DNA of 25,592 nucleotides from a virus. Both the position numbers and the translations under genes were made by a program. The stretch lies in the IMG/VR virus record IMGVR_UViG_3300025112_005828, positions 1 to 25,592 of that record; one strand, given 5' to 3'. Below the pieces are notes generated by a model. That model saw nothing but the letters and a program-made list of their open reading frames with translations, had not been told where the DNA came from and ran no database searches. Shown here piece by piece: positions 14,742-23,138 of this stretch (positions are counted from its first letter, which is position 1; each line of letters starts with the position of its first letter).

Positions 14742-15779
14742 TTATGAAATCCAAAAGGCTTTTTTTTCTATATTTTTTATTACACTAGAACACGTTAAAT
14801 GAATTCCAGAATCAATAGAAATATAATCACCAATAGAATTAACATCAACATTTAAATTTCTAGACTTTATATCATTTATATTATGATAATGTAAATAATC
14901 TTCAGACGGTATAAAATTTATTGCTTCATTGTTCAATGTAATAGATTCTATAAATTTGCCATCATCAATAAGCGACTTATATTGTACTTTTATTTTATTA
15001 AACAATTCATGCCAATTTAAAGAATTACAAAACAATTCACCAACATTTATTTCTTTATTCCATATTTCCTCTTTAATTGCTTTCAATACAACATTAGCAA
15101 TATTTTCTACTCTGATATAAGATTTAGGGATGTTAACATCTAATAACACATCAATTTTTGTTGATTTCATATAATAATTATAATACAAAACATAAATAAT
15201 CTTTGTTAATGCACTGTGAAGATCATCGGGATAATTACCAAAACCAAAAACAGGTCTAATTATCATTTTCTTATTCTCACACAGCTTATTTACAATTTGC
15301 TCACCAGCATATTTTGTAATTCCATAAAGTGTATTAGGCTGAATTTTAGTATACTCAGTAATAGCTTTAGTAGAAGAATAATCATCGATATCAAAAATAG
15401 CTGTTGTTGAAAAATATACTAAATCTATATTATATTTATTACATATATCAACAATGTTTTTAGTTCCTTCAACATTAGTTCTAATCGCACCTTGAGGATC
15501 TGCTTGACAAAAATCAGTACCAACAAATGCTCCTGAATGAATAATAATATCTGTATGTTCCCAGATTTTTTCAAGATCATTAAACAGCAGATCTCTATTA
15601 AGAAAATCAATCTCGGGTTTTCTAACTTCAAAACTTTTATGTACTTTTAATCTATTAAGATTATATAAATCGCTTGAATGACTATTCATAATTGTAAATT
15701 CTGAATTTCTGTTGGCGATGTCTTGAATTGCCATTGGAATTGTTCCACTTTCACCCGTTATAAAAATTTTTCTATTCAT
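14742..15779 (-). CDS. NAD-dependent epimerase/dehydratase (extended SDR)
   Basis: 345 residues. Rossmann start FITGESGTIP (6-15, the TGxxGxx(G) loop with the last Gly changed to Pro), HSGAFVG at 81-87, STT at 124-126, and Tyr152-x3-Lys156 (YGITK) form the extended-SDR catalytic set. These enzymes change nucleotide sugars (4-epimerases, 4,6-dehydratases, reductases). It overlaps the UDG-like gene by 8 bases and is followed by the ThyA-like gene after 2 bases, so it sits within the nucleotide block rather than beside the glycosyltransferases. It may feed the glycosylation cassette, or act on a base- or nucleotide-linked group. Substrate not readable. Confidence 0.85.
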   Translation of the reverse strand: MNRKIFITGESGTIPMAIQDIANRNSEFTIMNSHSSDLYNLNRLKVHKSFEVRKPEIDFLNRDLLFNDLEKIWEHTDIIIHSGAFVGTDFCQADPQGAIRTNVEGTKNIVDICNKYNIDLVYFSTTAIFDIDDYSSTKAITEYTKIQPNTLYGITKYAGEQIVNKLCENKKMIIRPVFGFGNYPDDLHSALTKIIYVLYYNYYMKSTKIDVLLDVNIPKSYIRVENIANVVLKAIKEEIWNKEINVGELFCNSLNWHELFNKIKVQYKSLIDDGKFIESITLNNEAINFIPSEDYLHYHNINDIKSRNLNVDVNSIGDYISIDSGIHLTCSSVIKNIEKKAFWIS

Positions 15780-16335
15780 ATTTATTTCCTAATAAACCAT
15801 ATTTCATCAAAACATTTTTTATCTGTATAATATATTTTTCTAATGCTATTCCGTGATATGAAAAACAATAATTTGGATGATAAATTTTTTCAAGATTATT
15901 AATATTAAATTGTTCCAGAAAACTATATACTTGATTTCCTGCTGCAATTATTATACTTGGCTTACAAAATTCAATCTCTTTCTTTAAATGATTATAGCAG
16001 GTTTTTACTGTATTTTTATTTACATCGTTATTTGTAGTTGAACATTTTACTATATTTGTAATATAACATTTATTAAAAACGCCAAATCGCTTAAAAATTT
16101 CTAAAAACTTTGCATTTTTATCTTTTTTAAAATTTCCACCTCCACCAAACGGATGTTTTAAATTTGGAAATCTATTTCTAGAAGGATTCAATCCAACAAT
16201 CATTATATTAGTCTTAGCATTGACTTTTGGCAATAATTTACCATATCCTGCCTCTTCTTTAAATTGATTAATTTCTAATAAATGTAATTCACAAAGCTTA
16301 CAATCTTGTATATCTTGTTTTATTTCTTTAATCAT
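15772..16335 (-). CDS. Uracil-DNA glycosylase-like protein with Fe-S cluster ligands
   Basis: 187 residues. Cys12, Cys15, Cys98 and Cys113 (C-x2-C ... C-x14-C) match the 4Fe-4S ligands of family 4 UDGs. IMIVGLNPS at 44-52 is the motif A position (family 4 usually has GEAPG; the Asn-Pro form is seen in families 2/3), FGGGGNF at 63-69 follows, and HPN at 153-155 is motif B. It should remove uracil or a related base from DNA. A phage carrying such an enzyme beside dCMP deaminase and an NTP pyrophosphatase would be guarding against dU or other base damage. Alternative: a glycosylase for a modified base. The ATG at 16335 overlaps the upstream stop by 4 bases. Confidence 0.75.
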   Translation of the reverse strand: MIKEIKQDIQDCKLCELHLLEINQFKEEAGYGKLLPKVNAKTNIMIVGLNPSRNRFPNLKHPFGGGGNFKKDKNAKFLEIFKRFGVFNKCYITNIVKCSTTNNDVNKNTVKTCYNHLKKEIEFCKPSIIIAAGNQVYSFLEQFNINNLEKIYHPNYCFSYHGIALEKYIIQIKNVLMKYGLLGNKYE

Positions 16336-16772
16336 ATTTTTTTCAAAATTTCTTTTACTGATTCTTCAACAGAATAATTTGTTGAATTAATTTTTTTAAT
16401 AAACATATTATGTTCTTCTAATTGAAGAATTACATCTTCAAAAGTATCTATATGTTTCTGTATATCATTAATTAATAAATCTTTCTCATTGTGCTTAATA
16501 AATCTTTTTTCTAAAACACTCTTTTCTGCTTCCAAATAAAAAAAATAATAATCTTTATCTTCATATAATTCTTTCATTTTTTCAATAAAAAATTTTTCAT
16601 TAATTTTTCTATTATAAATTCTAGAATATACAATTTGAGATAGAAACGACCTTGATATAACTAATGCTTTACCATCCGTCTGTCTAATTATCTCATCTTT
16701 AATTGAATCTTTTCCCGTCTTATCAACACCATCTAATATGATACAGCACTCTTTAATATTTTCTTTTTTCAT
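16332..16772 (-). CDS. P-loop dNMP kinase-like protein (thymidylate-kinase fold)
   Basis: 146 residues. IILDGVDKTGKDS (11-23) is the TMK-type Walker A beginning (x-DG-x-DKTGK), but the Ser/Thr after Lys21 is Asp22, with Ser23 next. YFFYLEAEKSVLEKRF at ~85-100 resembles the TMK strand and lid region, and the C-terminus is SVEESVKEILKKI. It is shorter than TMK (~210). A role as phosphoryl transferase to a dNMP, as for T4 gp1, fits the context between a dNTP pyrophosphatase-phosphatase and UDG; the altered Walker A leaves activity open. It lies 2 bases from its upstream neighbour and overlaps the next gene by 4. Confidence 0.65.
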   Translation of the reverse strand: MKKENIKECCIILDGVDKTGKDSIKDEIIRQTDGKALVISRSFLSQIVYSRIYNRKINEKFFIEKMKELYEDKDYYFFYLEAEKSVLEKRFIKHNEKDLLINDIQKHIDTFEDVILQLEEHNMFIKKINSTNYSVEESVKEILKKI

Positions 16773-16774
16773 TT

Positions 16775-17785
16775 TTACTCTGTAATGTTTTTGGTTTTTA
16801 AAAAAGAAATTAAATCTGAAAGTGTGTTGAAAGTTTTAATATTTTTATTTAGTATTTTACTATTTGCTTCAATCATCTTATCATAACTTTCAAACATAAG
16901 TTCATTATTGATAAGAAAAACATCAAAACCTTTTTCATAAAGCTTATTGACATTATTAATATTGTCGTCAATACAAAACATAACATTGTTTGAGTTAAAA
17001 TGCTCAATAATATATTTTTCTTTTTCTTCTTTCCAGATTATTGCATCAAAATATAAATTATTTTTATTTAACCACTCTAATGTATCACTATATATTCTAA
17101 ATATTTTTTTATACAATCTTGCAGTTAATAGAACTATATAATAGCCAGAATTCTTAAGAGAATCTAAAAGCTCGGCAGCATTTTCAAGCATGCCCATGTT
17201 ACTTTTAACGCCAGAAAGTCTATAATCATTTTTTATTGAATATGCCAATTTCTTTTCCAGGCTGTTTTCAACTTCAAAAAATGTTTCATAATTTGTTCCA
17301 AGTTTATTATTTACAAACTGAATATACGTTTCTGGCCATGTTGCCAAAACCCCATCGATATCAACAAAAACAATTTTATGCCCCCTTTCAGATTTTAATT
17401 TTTCTATTAACTCTTCTTGTTCAAATTTTGCTTCAACAACTTTTGATTTATCAATAAATTTGTTATAAATTTCATCAGCAGAAAAACCATTTAATATGAG
17501 CAAACCAAGAAGATATTTTAATACATCTACACCCTCTTCTAAAAGATTGTCTTCAATATCTACAGTGTCTTTTGTTGCATGAAATTTCCAATCAACTTCA
17601 TCTAGTATTTCAGTTGCCTCTTTTATAAGTGAAAGAACATAATCCTTTGTCCAAAAAATCTTTCTTTCATAATCTTCTTTAATTGTAGAAACATCATATC
17701 CCATTTTCTTCAAAAAAAACTCTTTAGTAAACTTTTCTTGAATTTTATACATCTCTTCAAAGCTTTTATTATTTTTGTTATTCAT
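16775..17785 (-). CDS. All-alpha NTP pyrophosphatase (dUTPase/MazG type) fused to HAD phosphatase
   Basis: 336 residues, two enzymes in one chain. Residues ~1-125 form an all-alpha NTP pyrophosphatase: Glu56-x2-Glu59 (KEATEILDE) and Glu84-x2-Asp87 (EEGVDVLKYLLGL) are the ExxE...ExxD magnesium ligands of dimeric dUTPase/dCTPase. Residues ~136-330 are a HAD phosphatase: Asp142 and Asp144 (FVDIDGVLA), Thr221 (LLTAR), Lys252-255 (WKEEK) and Asp273-Asp274 (CIDDN), resembling 5'(3')-deoxyribonucleotidases. Together they could take a dNTP to dNMP and on to the nucleoside. Substrate (dUTP, dCTP or a modified form) cannot be read. Overlaps the oxidoreductase gene by 8 bases. Confidence 0.75.
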   Translation of the reverse strand: MNNKNNKSFEEMYKIQEKFTKEFFLKKMGYDVSTIKEDYERKIFWTKDYVLSLIKEATEILDEVDWKFHATKDTVDIEDNLLEEGVDVLKYLLGLLILNGFSADEIYNKFIDKSKVVEAKFEQEELIEKLKSERGHKIVFVDIDGVLATWPETYIQFVNNKLGTNYETFFEVENSLEKKLAYSIKNDYRLSGVKSNMGMLENAAELLDSLKNSGYYIVLLTARLYKKIFRIYSDTLEWLNKNNLYFDAIIWKEEKEKYIIEHFNSNNVMFCIDDNINNVNKLYEKGFDVFLINNELMFESYDKMIEANSKILNKNIKTFNTLSDLISFLKTKNITE

Positions 17786-18704
17786 TCTTGAGCTCTAAAA
17801 TTCGTTTTATTATTTCATTTATTTTCATTTTGTGTGTCCACTGTGCATAGCGTCCAATAAAAAATATATTATCATATTCCTTAAAATTAATATTTTTCAT
17901 AATTTGTATAGGAATAGTCTTTTGCTCGATAATTCTATTTCCATCTATTTCTTTTTGACTATATTTATTAATAGTCTCATATACGATATAATTATCATCT
18001 GAAAAATATGTTTTTCTTGTCCAAAGTCCATCAACTGAATACAAATATTTAAATTCTTTACTACTTTCTATATCTTGTACGTTATCAAAATTCGTTTTAT
18101 AAAAATATTTACAACCAAGTTCAAATATGTCTTTTTGAAATATGCTATAAGGCTCTGTAAGCTTATTAAAAATATTAAGTGGTATTGTATTATATAGTGT
18201 ATCATATTTATATTCTTCGCAATCTGTTACAACAGTATCTTTATTTAATAAAATTTTATCAACATCATCAATAATAATCTGCTTTCTATCATTTAATATA
18301 TCTATTATTTTCTGTAATAATATAGTATAAGAATTGTCAAAATTGTTGTTAATAATAATGACAGCTATTTGATTTTTACCACCCGATAAGAATGAGCTCT
18401 TTATCTTCTTTGTATTCCGTGTAATTTCAGAATATTTTAGTTTAAAATCTTGATTCAGTGTATCACAAATTGCACTATCAATAATGTATCCAATTTTTAT
18501 ATTTTTAATAACAACATTGTTGGGCCCAAACAATTCTATACAAATATCTAACAAATTACTATCAAACTGAAGAAGTCGTGGACCAAGTGAGAAATCGCCG
18601 TTCATTTGTCCCATTAATTCTTTCCCAATTATTGTTGAATCTTTATTAAAATAACCAGCCGTTAAACCTGCAACACCAGTTCCTAATATAATTTTTTTTC
18701 TCAT
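17778..18704 (-). CDS. Small FAD-dependent oxidoreductase (GxGxxG, amine-oxidase/UGM-like)
   Basis: 308 residues. KKIILGTGVAGLTAG gives the dinucleotide loop G8-x-G10-x2-G13, and the C-terminal FFIGRYAQWTHKMKINEII is the FAD-binding end motif of the NAD(P)-binding Rossmann/flavin amine oxidase and UDP-galactopyranose mutase group. A Cys-Glu-Glu-Tyr segment near 188-195 precedes a LYNTIPL strand, as in that group. It is shorter than usual (~370-450). It starts four bases inside the end of the RNR gene (ATGA) and is followed by the NTP pyrophosphatase fusion. The reaction is unknown; a nucleotide-sugar mutase, a desaturase-like oxidase or a flavin donor are possibilities. Confidence 0.7.
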   Translation of the reverse strand: MRKKIILGTGVAGLTAGYFNKDSTIIGKELMGQMNGDFSLGPRLLQFDSNLLDICIELFGPNNVVIKNIKIGYIIDSAICDTLNQDFKLKYSEITRNTKKIKSSFLSGGKNQIAVIIINNNFDNSYTILLQKIIDILNDRKQIIIDDVDKILLNKDTVVTDCEEYKYDTLYNTIPLNIFNKLTEPYSIFQKDIFELGCKYFYKTNFDNVQDIESSKEFKYLYSVDGLWTRKTYFSDDNYIVYETINKYSQKEIDGNRIIEQKTIPIQIMKNINFKEYDNIFFIGRYAQWTHKMKINEIIKRILELKNE

Positions 18705-20698
18705 TTTTCTATTTCTTTAAAATCTATTTCACACACATCGGTATCACAAAATCTCTCTACTACTGCTTCATTGCCCTTCACTTGTCTGAATGATAAATGA
18801 CTTAATCTTTTTACCATTTTATTATATTCTTTTTCTGTTATTTCTTCATAAGGCATTTGTCTATATACTCCAACATCTGATTTTGGTAGTAGCGAAATTC
18901 CTTTTAATTGATATTGAAAATAATTGAGTGCATAAGCTATTTGACTACCTTCTGTTTCTGGATCAAATGTTACAGTACAGCTTACTTGATTGTCTGCCCA
19001 ATACTTTTGCATAAATGCTGCCAATGATATCTGTTCCCACATAGGTACATCATTAATAGTTCTAATACCTTCACCAACATCAACTGGAATATCAACAACC
19101 ACAGTAGAATCTTCTGAACCAAATGCAGATTCTACTTTATAACCAGCCTTCTTTAATGGTTCTATCAAAGTAGATTGGATTGATAATCTTATTCTTCTAA
19201 TATAAAATCTACTTTCAGGATAATGTAATCCTGGTGTAGCTCCAGCTAATAATGAAACTGTACCACTTGGTTTAACTGATGTTGTTTTAATACTTCTTGG
19301 TACTGCTAACCAATCTGAATACATCTTATCCCACTTTTGGATTTCGTTATATCCTCTCTTTAACCAACATCGTAACTTATTAATACCACCAGGAACAGAA
19401 ACAAATTGTGCTATCCCACTAACTGAACATCCAATTCTACGATTTCTTAACATAACACGATTAGTTTCAGGCCAATGTGTTCTACCAAGTGTAACTGTTT
19501 TGGCATACAGATAAGCATATTTAAGAGTTTTTAAATAATCATCTATGTCTGTGTGATTGTTCGGAAATGTTTCAACTAAACAACACAGTTCATATGATTC
19601 TAAACTTTGTTCCAAACAAGGATTTCCACCTGCAACTCTATGGTCTTTCTCATCTCTACCATTTCTCATTCGTGAATAATCTCTCATATTATCTAACCAA
19701 GCGAAACCAGGTTCTCCATTATCAATAATTCTTTTTGCTATATCTCTGTAATCCATACCAAGTTCTGCAAAAATAGAATTGTTAGAAGTCCAACCATGTG
19801 TTTCTCTTTCTGGATTCTTTTCATAATTCTTTAAATTTATATATTCTTCTGAATTTGGATCACCAAATACTATTTCAGCAGTTCTTCTTACATTACCAGC
19901 AACAACACACTTACCAATTAAATTCATTATATCAACAATTGTAGTTATTGTTATGGGTTCATTTACGTTTCTATCTAATACTTTTCTTACAGCTCTGTGA
20001 ACTTCTTGCAATGGCTTGTGACCACTTGATACTCCACCAAAACCCTTAATTAATTTACCTTCAGATCTAATTTCTGTATAATCAAATTTAATAACCCCGG
20101 TTCCCAAAAAATAACTTTCTAACAGCAACTTTACAGAATCTACCCAACCTTCTCGTGTATCTGGTATCACGTAAATTTCTTCACCTCTATTTAAATTAGG
20201 TCCTTTTACAATAAACTGTTCTGCTCCCTTTGTATCAAATCCAACACCAACTCCTAACATTGAAGCATCCATTAGAAAACAAAATGGTTTTGACAAATCA
20301 TCTTTAAGATTGGAAGTTGATACAAATGCACAATTATTAAGTGCAGCATATAGTCCCTTCTCTTCCGTAATGATAGTTCCCATTGCCCAGAGTCCACGAC
20401 CTGGAGGTAAAAACTTCATATTAAAAATTCTATCATACATTTCTTGTGCACTTCGTTGAGCTTGCCACGCATTCCATCCAAGTTGATGTTGATCTATCCA
20501 ATTTTTCTGCATTGAATACGTTCCTTCTACAACCCTGCGAGTTGTTTCCCACCATTGCTCGTTCTTTCCATTCTCTTTTATACGAGAATAAGTTCTCATA
20601 TAAACTAATTCACCTAAACCATTAAAACCAAAAGGTGGCTTTTTTCTTTTATATTTCTCAATAAAATTTTCTGATACTACAAAGCGTTTTAAATTCAT
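18701..20698 (-). CDS. nrdJ: Class II (adenosylcobalamin-dependent) ribonucleoside-triphosphate reductase
   Basis: 665 residues, single chain. Cys123 (NNCAFVST), the thiyl Cys361 with Glu363 in NPCLEQ, and Cys372 (11 residues on) match Cys119, Cys408, Glu410 and Cys419 of Lactobacillus RTPR. The C-terminal shuttle pair Cys651-x4-Cys656 (CDTDVC) is also kept. GNVRRTAEIVFGD at 269-280, SGTVSLLAGATPGLHYPES and KYWADNQVSCTVTFDPE near the end are RTPR-type. It reduces NTPs to dNTPs, using adenosylcobalamin that the phage must get from its host. It is 70 residues shorter than RTPR (739) and no class I small subunit gene is seen. Starts 3 bases after the helicase stop and overlaps the oxidoreductase by 4. 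Confidence 0.93.
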   Translation of the reverse strand: MNLKRFVVSENFIEKYKRKKPPFGFNGLGELVYMRTYSRIKENGKNEQWWETTRRVVEGTYSMQKNWIDQHQLGWNAWQAQRSAQEMYDRIFNMKFLPPGRGLWAMGTIITEEKGLYAALNNCAFVSTSNLKDDLSKPFCFLMDASMLGVGVGFDTKGAEQFIVKGPNLNRGEEIYVIPDTREGWVDSVKLLLESYFLGTGVIKFDYTEIRSEGKLIKGFGGVSSGHKPLQEVHRAVRKVLDRNVNEPITITTIVDIMNLIGKCVVAGNVRRTAEIVFGDPNSEEYINLKNYEKNPERETHGWTSNNSIFAELGMDYRDIAKRIIDNGEPGFAWLDNMRDYSRMRNGRDEKDHRVAGGNPCLEQSLESYELCCLVETFPNNHTDIDDYLKTLKYAYLYAKTVTLGRTHWPETNRVMLRNRRIGCSVSGIAQFVSVPGGINKLRCWLKRGYNEIQKWDKMYSDWLAVPRSIKTTSVKPSGTVSLLAGATPGLHYPESRFYIRRIRLSIQSTLIEPLKKAGYKVESAFGSEDSTVVVDIPVDVGEGIRTINDVPMWEQISLAAFMQKYWADNQVSCTVTFDPETEGSQIAYALNYFQYQLKGISLLPKSDVGVYRQMPYEEITEKEYNKMVKRLSHLSFRQVKGNEAVVERFCDTDVCEIDFKEIEK

Positions 20699-20701
20699 AA
20701 T

Positions 20702-22063
20702 TTAATTTCCTTCTATTAAATCTTTATATTTATTTGCCAATAGCTTTCTAGCAATATTATCTCTATTTTCTATTTTCTTTTGCTGTTCTTGCCCACCAAC
20801 TGACATACTATCATATACTTCAATTTGTCCAATGTTTGTATTCATTTTTGCTGGATATGTTAATCCATCAGGACCAAATCTATTTTTGATTACATGAAAC
20901 CTGCCAGTATTTGCCACTTTATCTTCAATCTTTCTTGATAAAGACATTACAAAGTCTGCTGTCATAACTTTTTGATAACTTTCAGAAACCCTTTGAGCTT
21001 CAATTACATCGTCATCCAGAGATGCGCGTGAAGCTTGAGAAGCCGTCCATATTGGAACTTGCATTTCACCAGCTAACCCACGCAAATCTTCATAAACATT
21101 TCCAAGCTGATGTCTAACTTCTTTTGCATATCTTATATCTTTAATAACATCACCATAATCTACAATTATTAAATCTATCTTCTTTCCAAAAGTTTTTGTT
21201 TTTTGAAGATGTGCTAATAATGTATGAATTGAAGCTGTTTTTGTTGGAAAATACTTAATAATTAATTCTCCATCAATTGTCTCCAATTTTTTAATTATAT
21301 CTTCTTTGTAATACTTTAAATTTTGATTTGTAATACCAGAAAAAATACTATCATAACGTAACCCTACATATTCTTCATTTAATTCAAGTGTATAATGAAC
21401 AACAGTTTTGTCTCTCTTAAGTGCTTGTGCACCAATTGTAGCAAGTACCCAACTTTTTCCAATTCCAGATGCAGCAACTATAACCCCAAGCTCGCCCTTA
21501 CCAAGTCCTCCTTGCATCAATTCATTAATAATTTCCCAAGGTGTCTCACATACATCTCTTGCCATGTTCTTATATCTTTCCTCAACATCAATAAAATATT
21601 CATGACCAATATCTTTTTCAGTACCAGCTGACATTGCATCGTCAATTATTTTTTTGATTTTTTCAAAATCATTACCATTTTCTAATACCTCAACAGATTC
21701 TACTATTGCATTTTTTAGCGTCTGATTCTTAAAGAAGTCTAAAATCTTATCTTGAACAAAATCTAAATCAGGAGAATTTATATATTTAAGAGTTTCTCTC
21801 AATGTATCAACTACTGTTGATTTGAGTATATCATTTTCAATTTCACTAACTTTAATCTTAAAAATATCAAAAGTAATTATCTTTTTATATTCAAAAAAAT
21901 ATTTTTTACATTCTCCAATAATCCATTTTAAAGCATCGCTTTCATAATATTTCTCATCCAATATATCACAAATCTGCTCAAAAAAATTAGAACGAGTAAT
22001 AAAACAAGCTATTGTTTTTATTTGAAAATTATATCCAAATTTTGATAATTTACTTTCATTCAT
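20702..22063 (-). CDS. Replicative DNA helicase (gp41/DnaB type)
   Basis: 453 residues. An N-terminal helical domain (~1-140) and linker precede a RecA-fold ATPase: Walker A AASGIGKS at 197-204, Walker B IIVDYGD with Asp302 at ~299-305, and TASQASR near 340-346 (the Q-loop/motif 3 of DnaB helicases). DnaB/gp41 proteins form hexamers that unwind the lagging strand ahead of the polymerase. The ATG at 22063 overlaps the 5' nuclease stop (ATGAATGA). No primase gene is in the window. Function as the main replicative helicase is likely but a loader is not seen. Confidence 0.9.
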   Translation of the reverse strand: MNESKLSKFGYNFQIKTIACFITRSNFFEQICDILDEKYYESDALKWIIGECKKYFFEYKKIITFDIFKIKVSEIENDILKSTVVDTLRETLKYINSPDLDFVQDKILDFFKNQTLKNAIVESVEVLENGNDFEKIKKIIDDAMSAGTEKDIGHEYFIDVEERYKNMARDVCETPWEIINELMQGGLGKGELGVIVAASGIGKSWVLATIGAQALKRDKTVVHYTLELNEEYVGLRYDSIFSGITNQNLKYYKEDIIKKLETIDGELIIKYFPTKTASIHTLLAHLQKTKTFGKKIDLIIVDYGDVIKDIRYAKEVRHQLGNVYEDLRGLAGEMQVPIWTASQASRASLDDDVIEAQRVSESYQKVMTADFVMSLSRKIEDKVANTGRFHVIKNRFGPDGLTYPAKMNTNIGQIEVYDSMSVGGQEQQKKIENRDNIARKLLANKYKDLIEGN

Positions 22064-23138
22064 TTTTAATTAATTCTCTATAACGATCTAATCTTATAAA
22101 TTCTGTAATCCATGAATCCATGTCTGGAATTTGACTCCACAACTTGTCTTGAATAAATAATGTTGAAAACTTATACTTAATAAGCTGAGGAACTTTTCTT
22201 CTAATAGACTCTTGAATCAATAATTTCTGTCTATTACTTATATCAACATTATGTAATTGCATTAACAAATAATTTCTTTTAATAGTTATTTGATTGTTTT
22301 TTATATTTTCAAATAATTTAAGTTTTTTATCAGATGATTCAACAAATTTTATTAAACTTCTAACATTAAACTCATTTTCTTCTGTAATTCTAGGGATATA
22401 TTTCTTTAATGATGTTAATCCGGCTCCTCTAATACCTTTAATGTTATCTGATTTATCGCCATCTAAAACTCTATATAATAAAAAATTTTTGGGATAAATA
22501 TTATATTCCTCTTTTATTTTTTTAATATCATAAATTATTTTTTTTGTTGGACTCCATACTTTTATTCTATTATCTATAAGTTGTAAAAAATCTTTATCTG
22601 TACTCATTAAAAATATATCACTGTCCTTTAAAAGTTGCTTGCTAATATATGCCATTATATCATCTGCTTCTATTCCATCAATTGATACAAGTGTAACTGG
22701 TAGCTGTTCAAGATATTTAACAAGTCGCCCAAGCTGTGTTTTCATTGATTGTTTTTCGCCTTGCTTTGATGTTCCTAAATTTATATTTCTATTAAATCTT
22801 TCCTTAACTCTTCGTTCATTTTTATAAGAAGGATAAATTTTTTGTCTTCTTTTTGTGCTATGCTTTCCATCAAATACTATAATACATCTTGTTGGTTTTA
22901 TTTTTGCTAAAGCAAATCTAATAGACTTTAAAAACCCAATGAGTCCACCAATGTGAGCCCCATTTTCACTAAGTGCTGGATTTGCAGTAAAAGCTCGTAT
23001 AAAAGTATTAAGAAAATCTATAACAAGAACACGGTCATTAATATTTAATGAATATTTATCTTTTTTCTTGTGTTCTTTTTCAACTTGCTTAAGAAGTGTT
23101 AAATAATCTTTGTTAACAATACTTTCTTTAGATGTCAT
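22056..23138 (-). CDS. 5'-3' exonuclease/FEN (T4 RNase H-like)
   Basis: 360 residues. FEN-type active site acids: Asp41 (VLVIDFLNTFIRAF), Asp90 (IIVFDGKHS, followed by a Lys/Arg-rich arch to ~115), Glu157, Asp159 and Asp160 (IEADD), Asp181 and Asp183 (STDKDF) and Asp228/Asp231 (LDGDKSDN) leading into an H3TH DNA-binding turn (IKGIRGAGLTS). It removes RNA primers and 5' flaps on the lagging strand. It is somewhat longer than T4 RNase H (305), with a C-terminal extension. It overlaps the recombinase stop by 11 bases and the helicase start by 8. Confidence 0.92.
   Translation of the reverse strand: MTSKESIVNKDYLTLLKQVEKEHKKKDKYSLNINDRVLVIDFLNTFIRAFTANPALSENGAHIGGLIGFLKSIRFALAKIKPTRCIIVFDGKHSTKRRQKIYPSYKNERRVKERFNRNINLGTSKQGEKQSMKTQLGRLVKYLEQLPVTLVSIDGIEADDIMAYISKQLLKDSDIFLMSTDKDFLQLIDNRIKVWSPTKKIIYDIKKIKEEYNIYPKNFLLYRVLDGDKSDNIKGIRGAGLTSLKKYIPRITEENEFNVRSLIKFVESSDKKLKLFENIKNNQITIKRNYLLMQLHNVDISNRQKLLIQESIRRKVPQLIKYKFSTLFIQDKLWSQIPDMDSWITEFIRLDRYRELIKNE

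Noticed and set aside
18701-20698. Intein or intron inside the reductase or polymerase
   Set aside because: Both genes are continuous, catalytic motifs follow at normal spacing, and both are shorter than family norms; no splicing-block motifs were seen.
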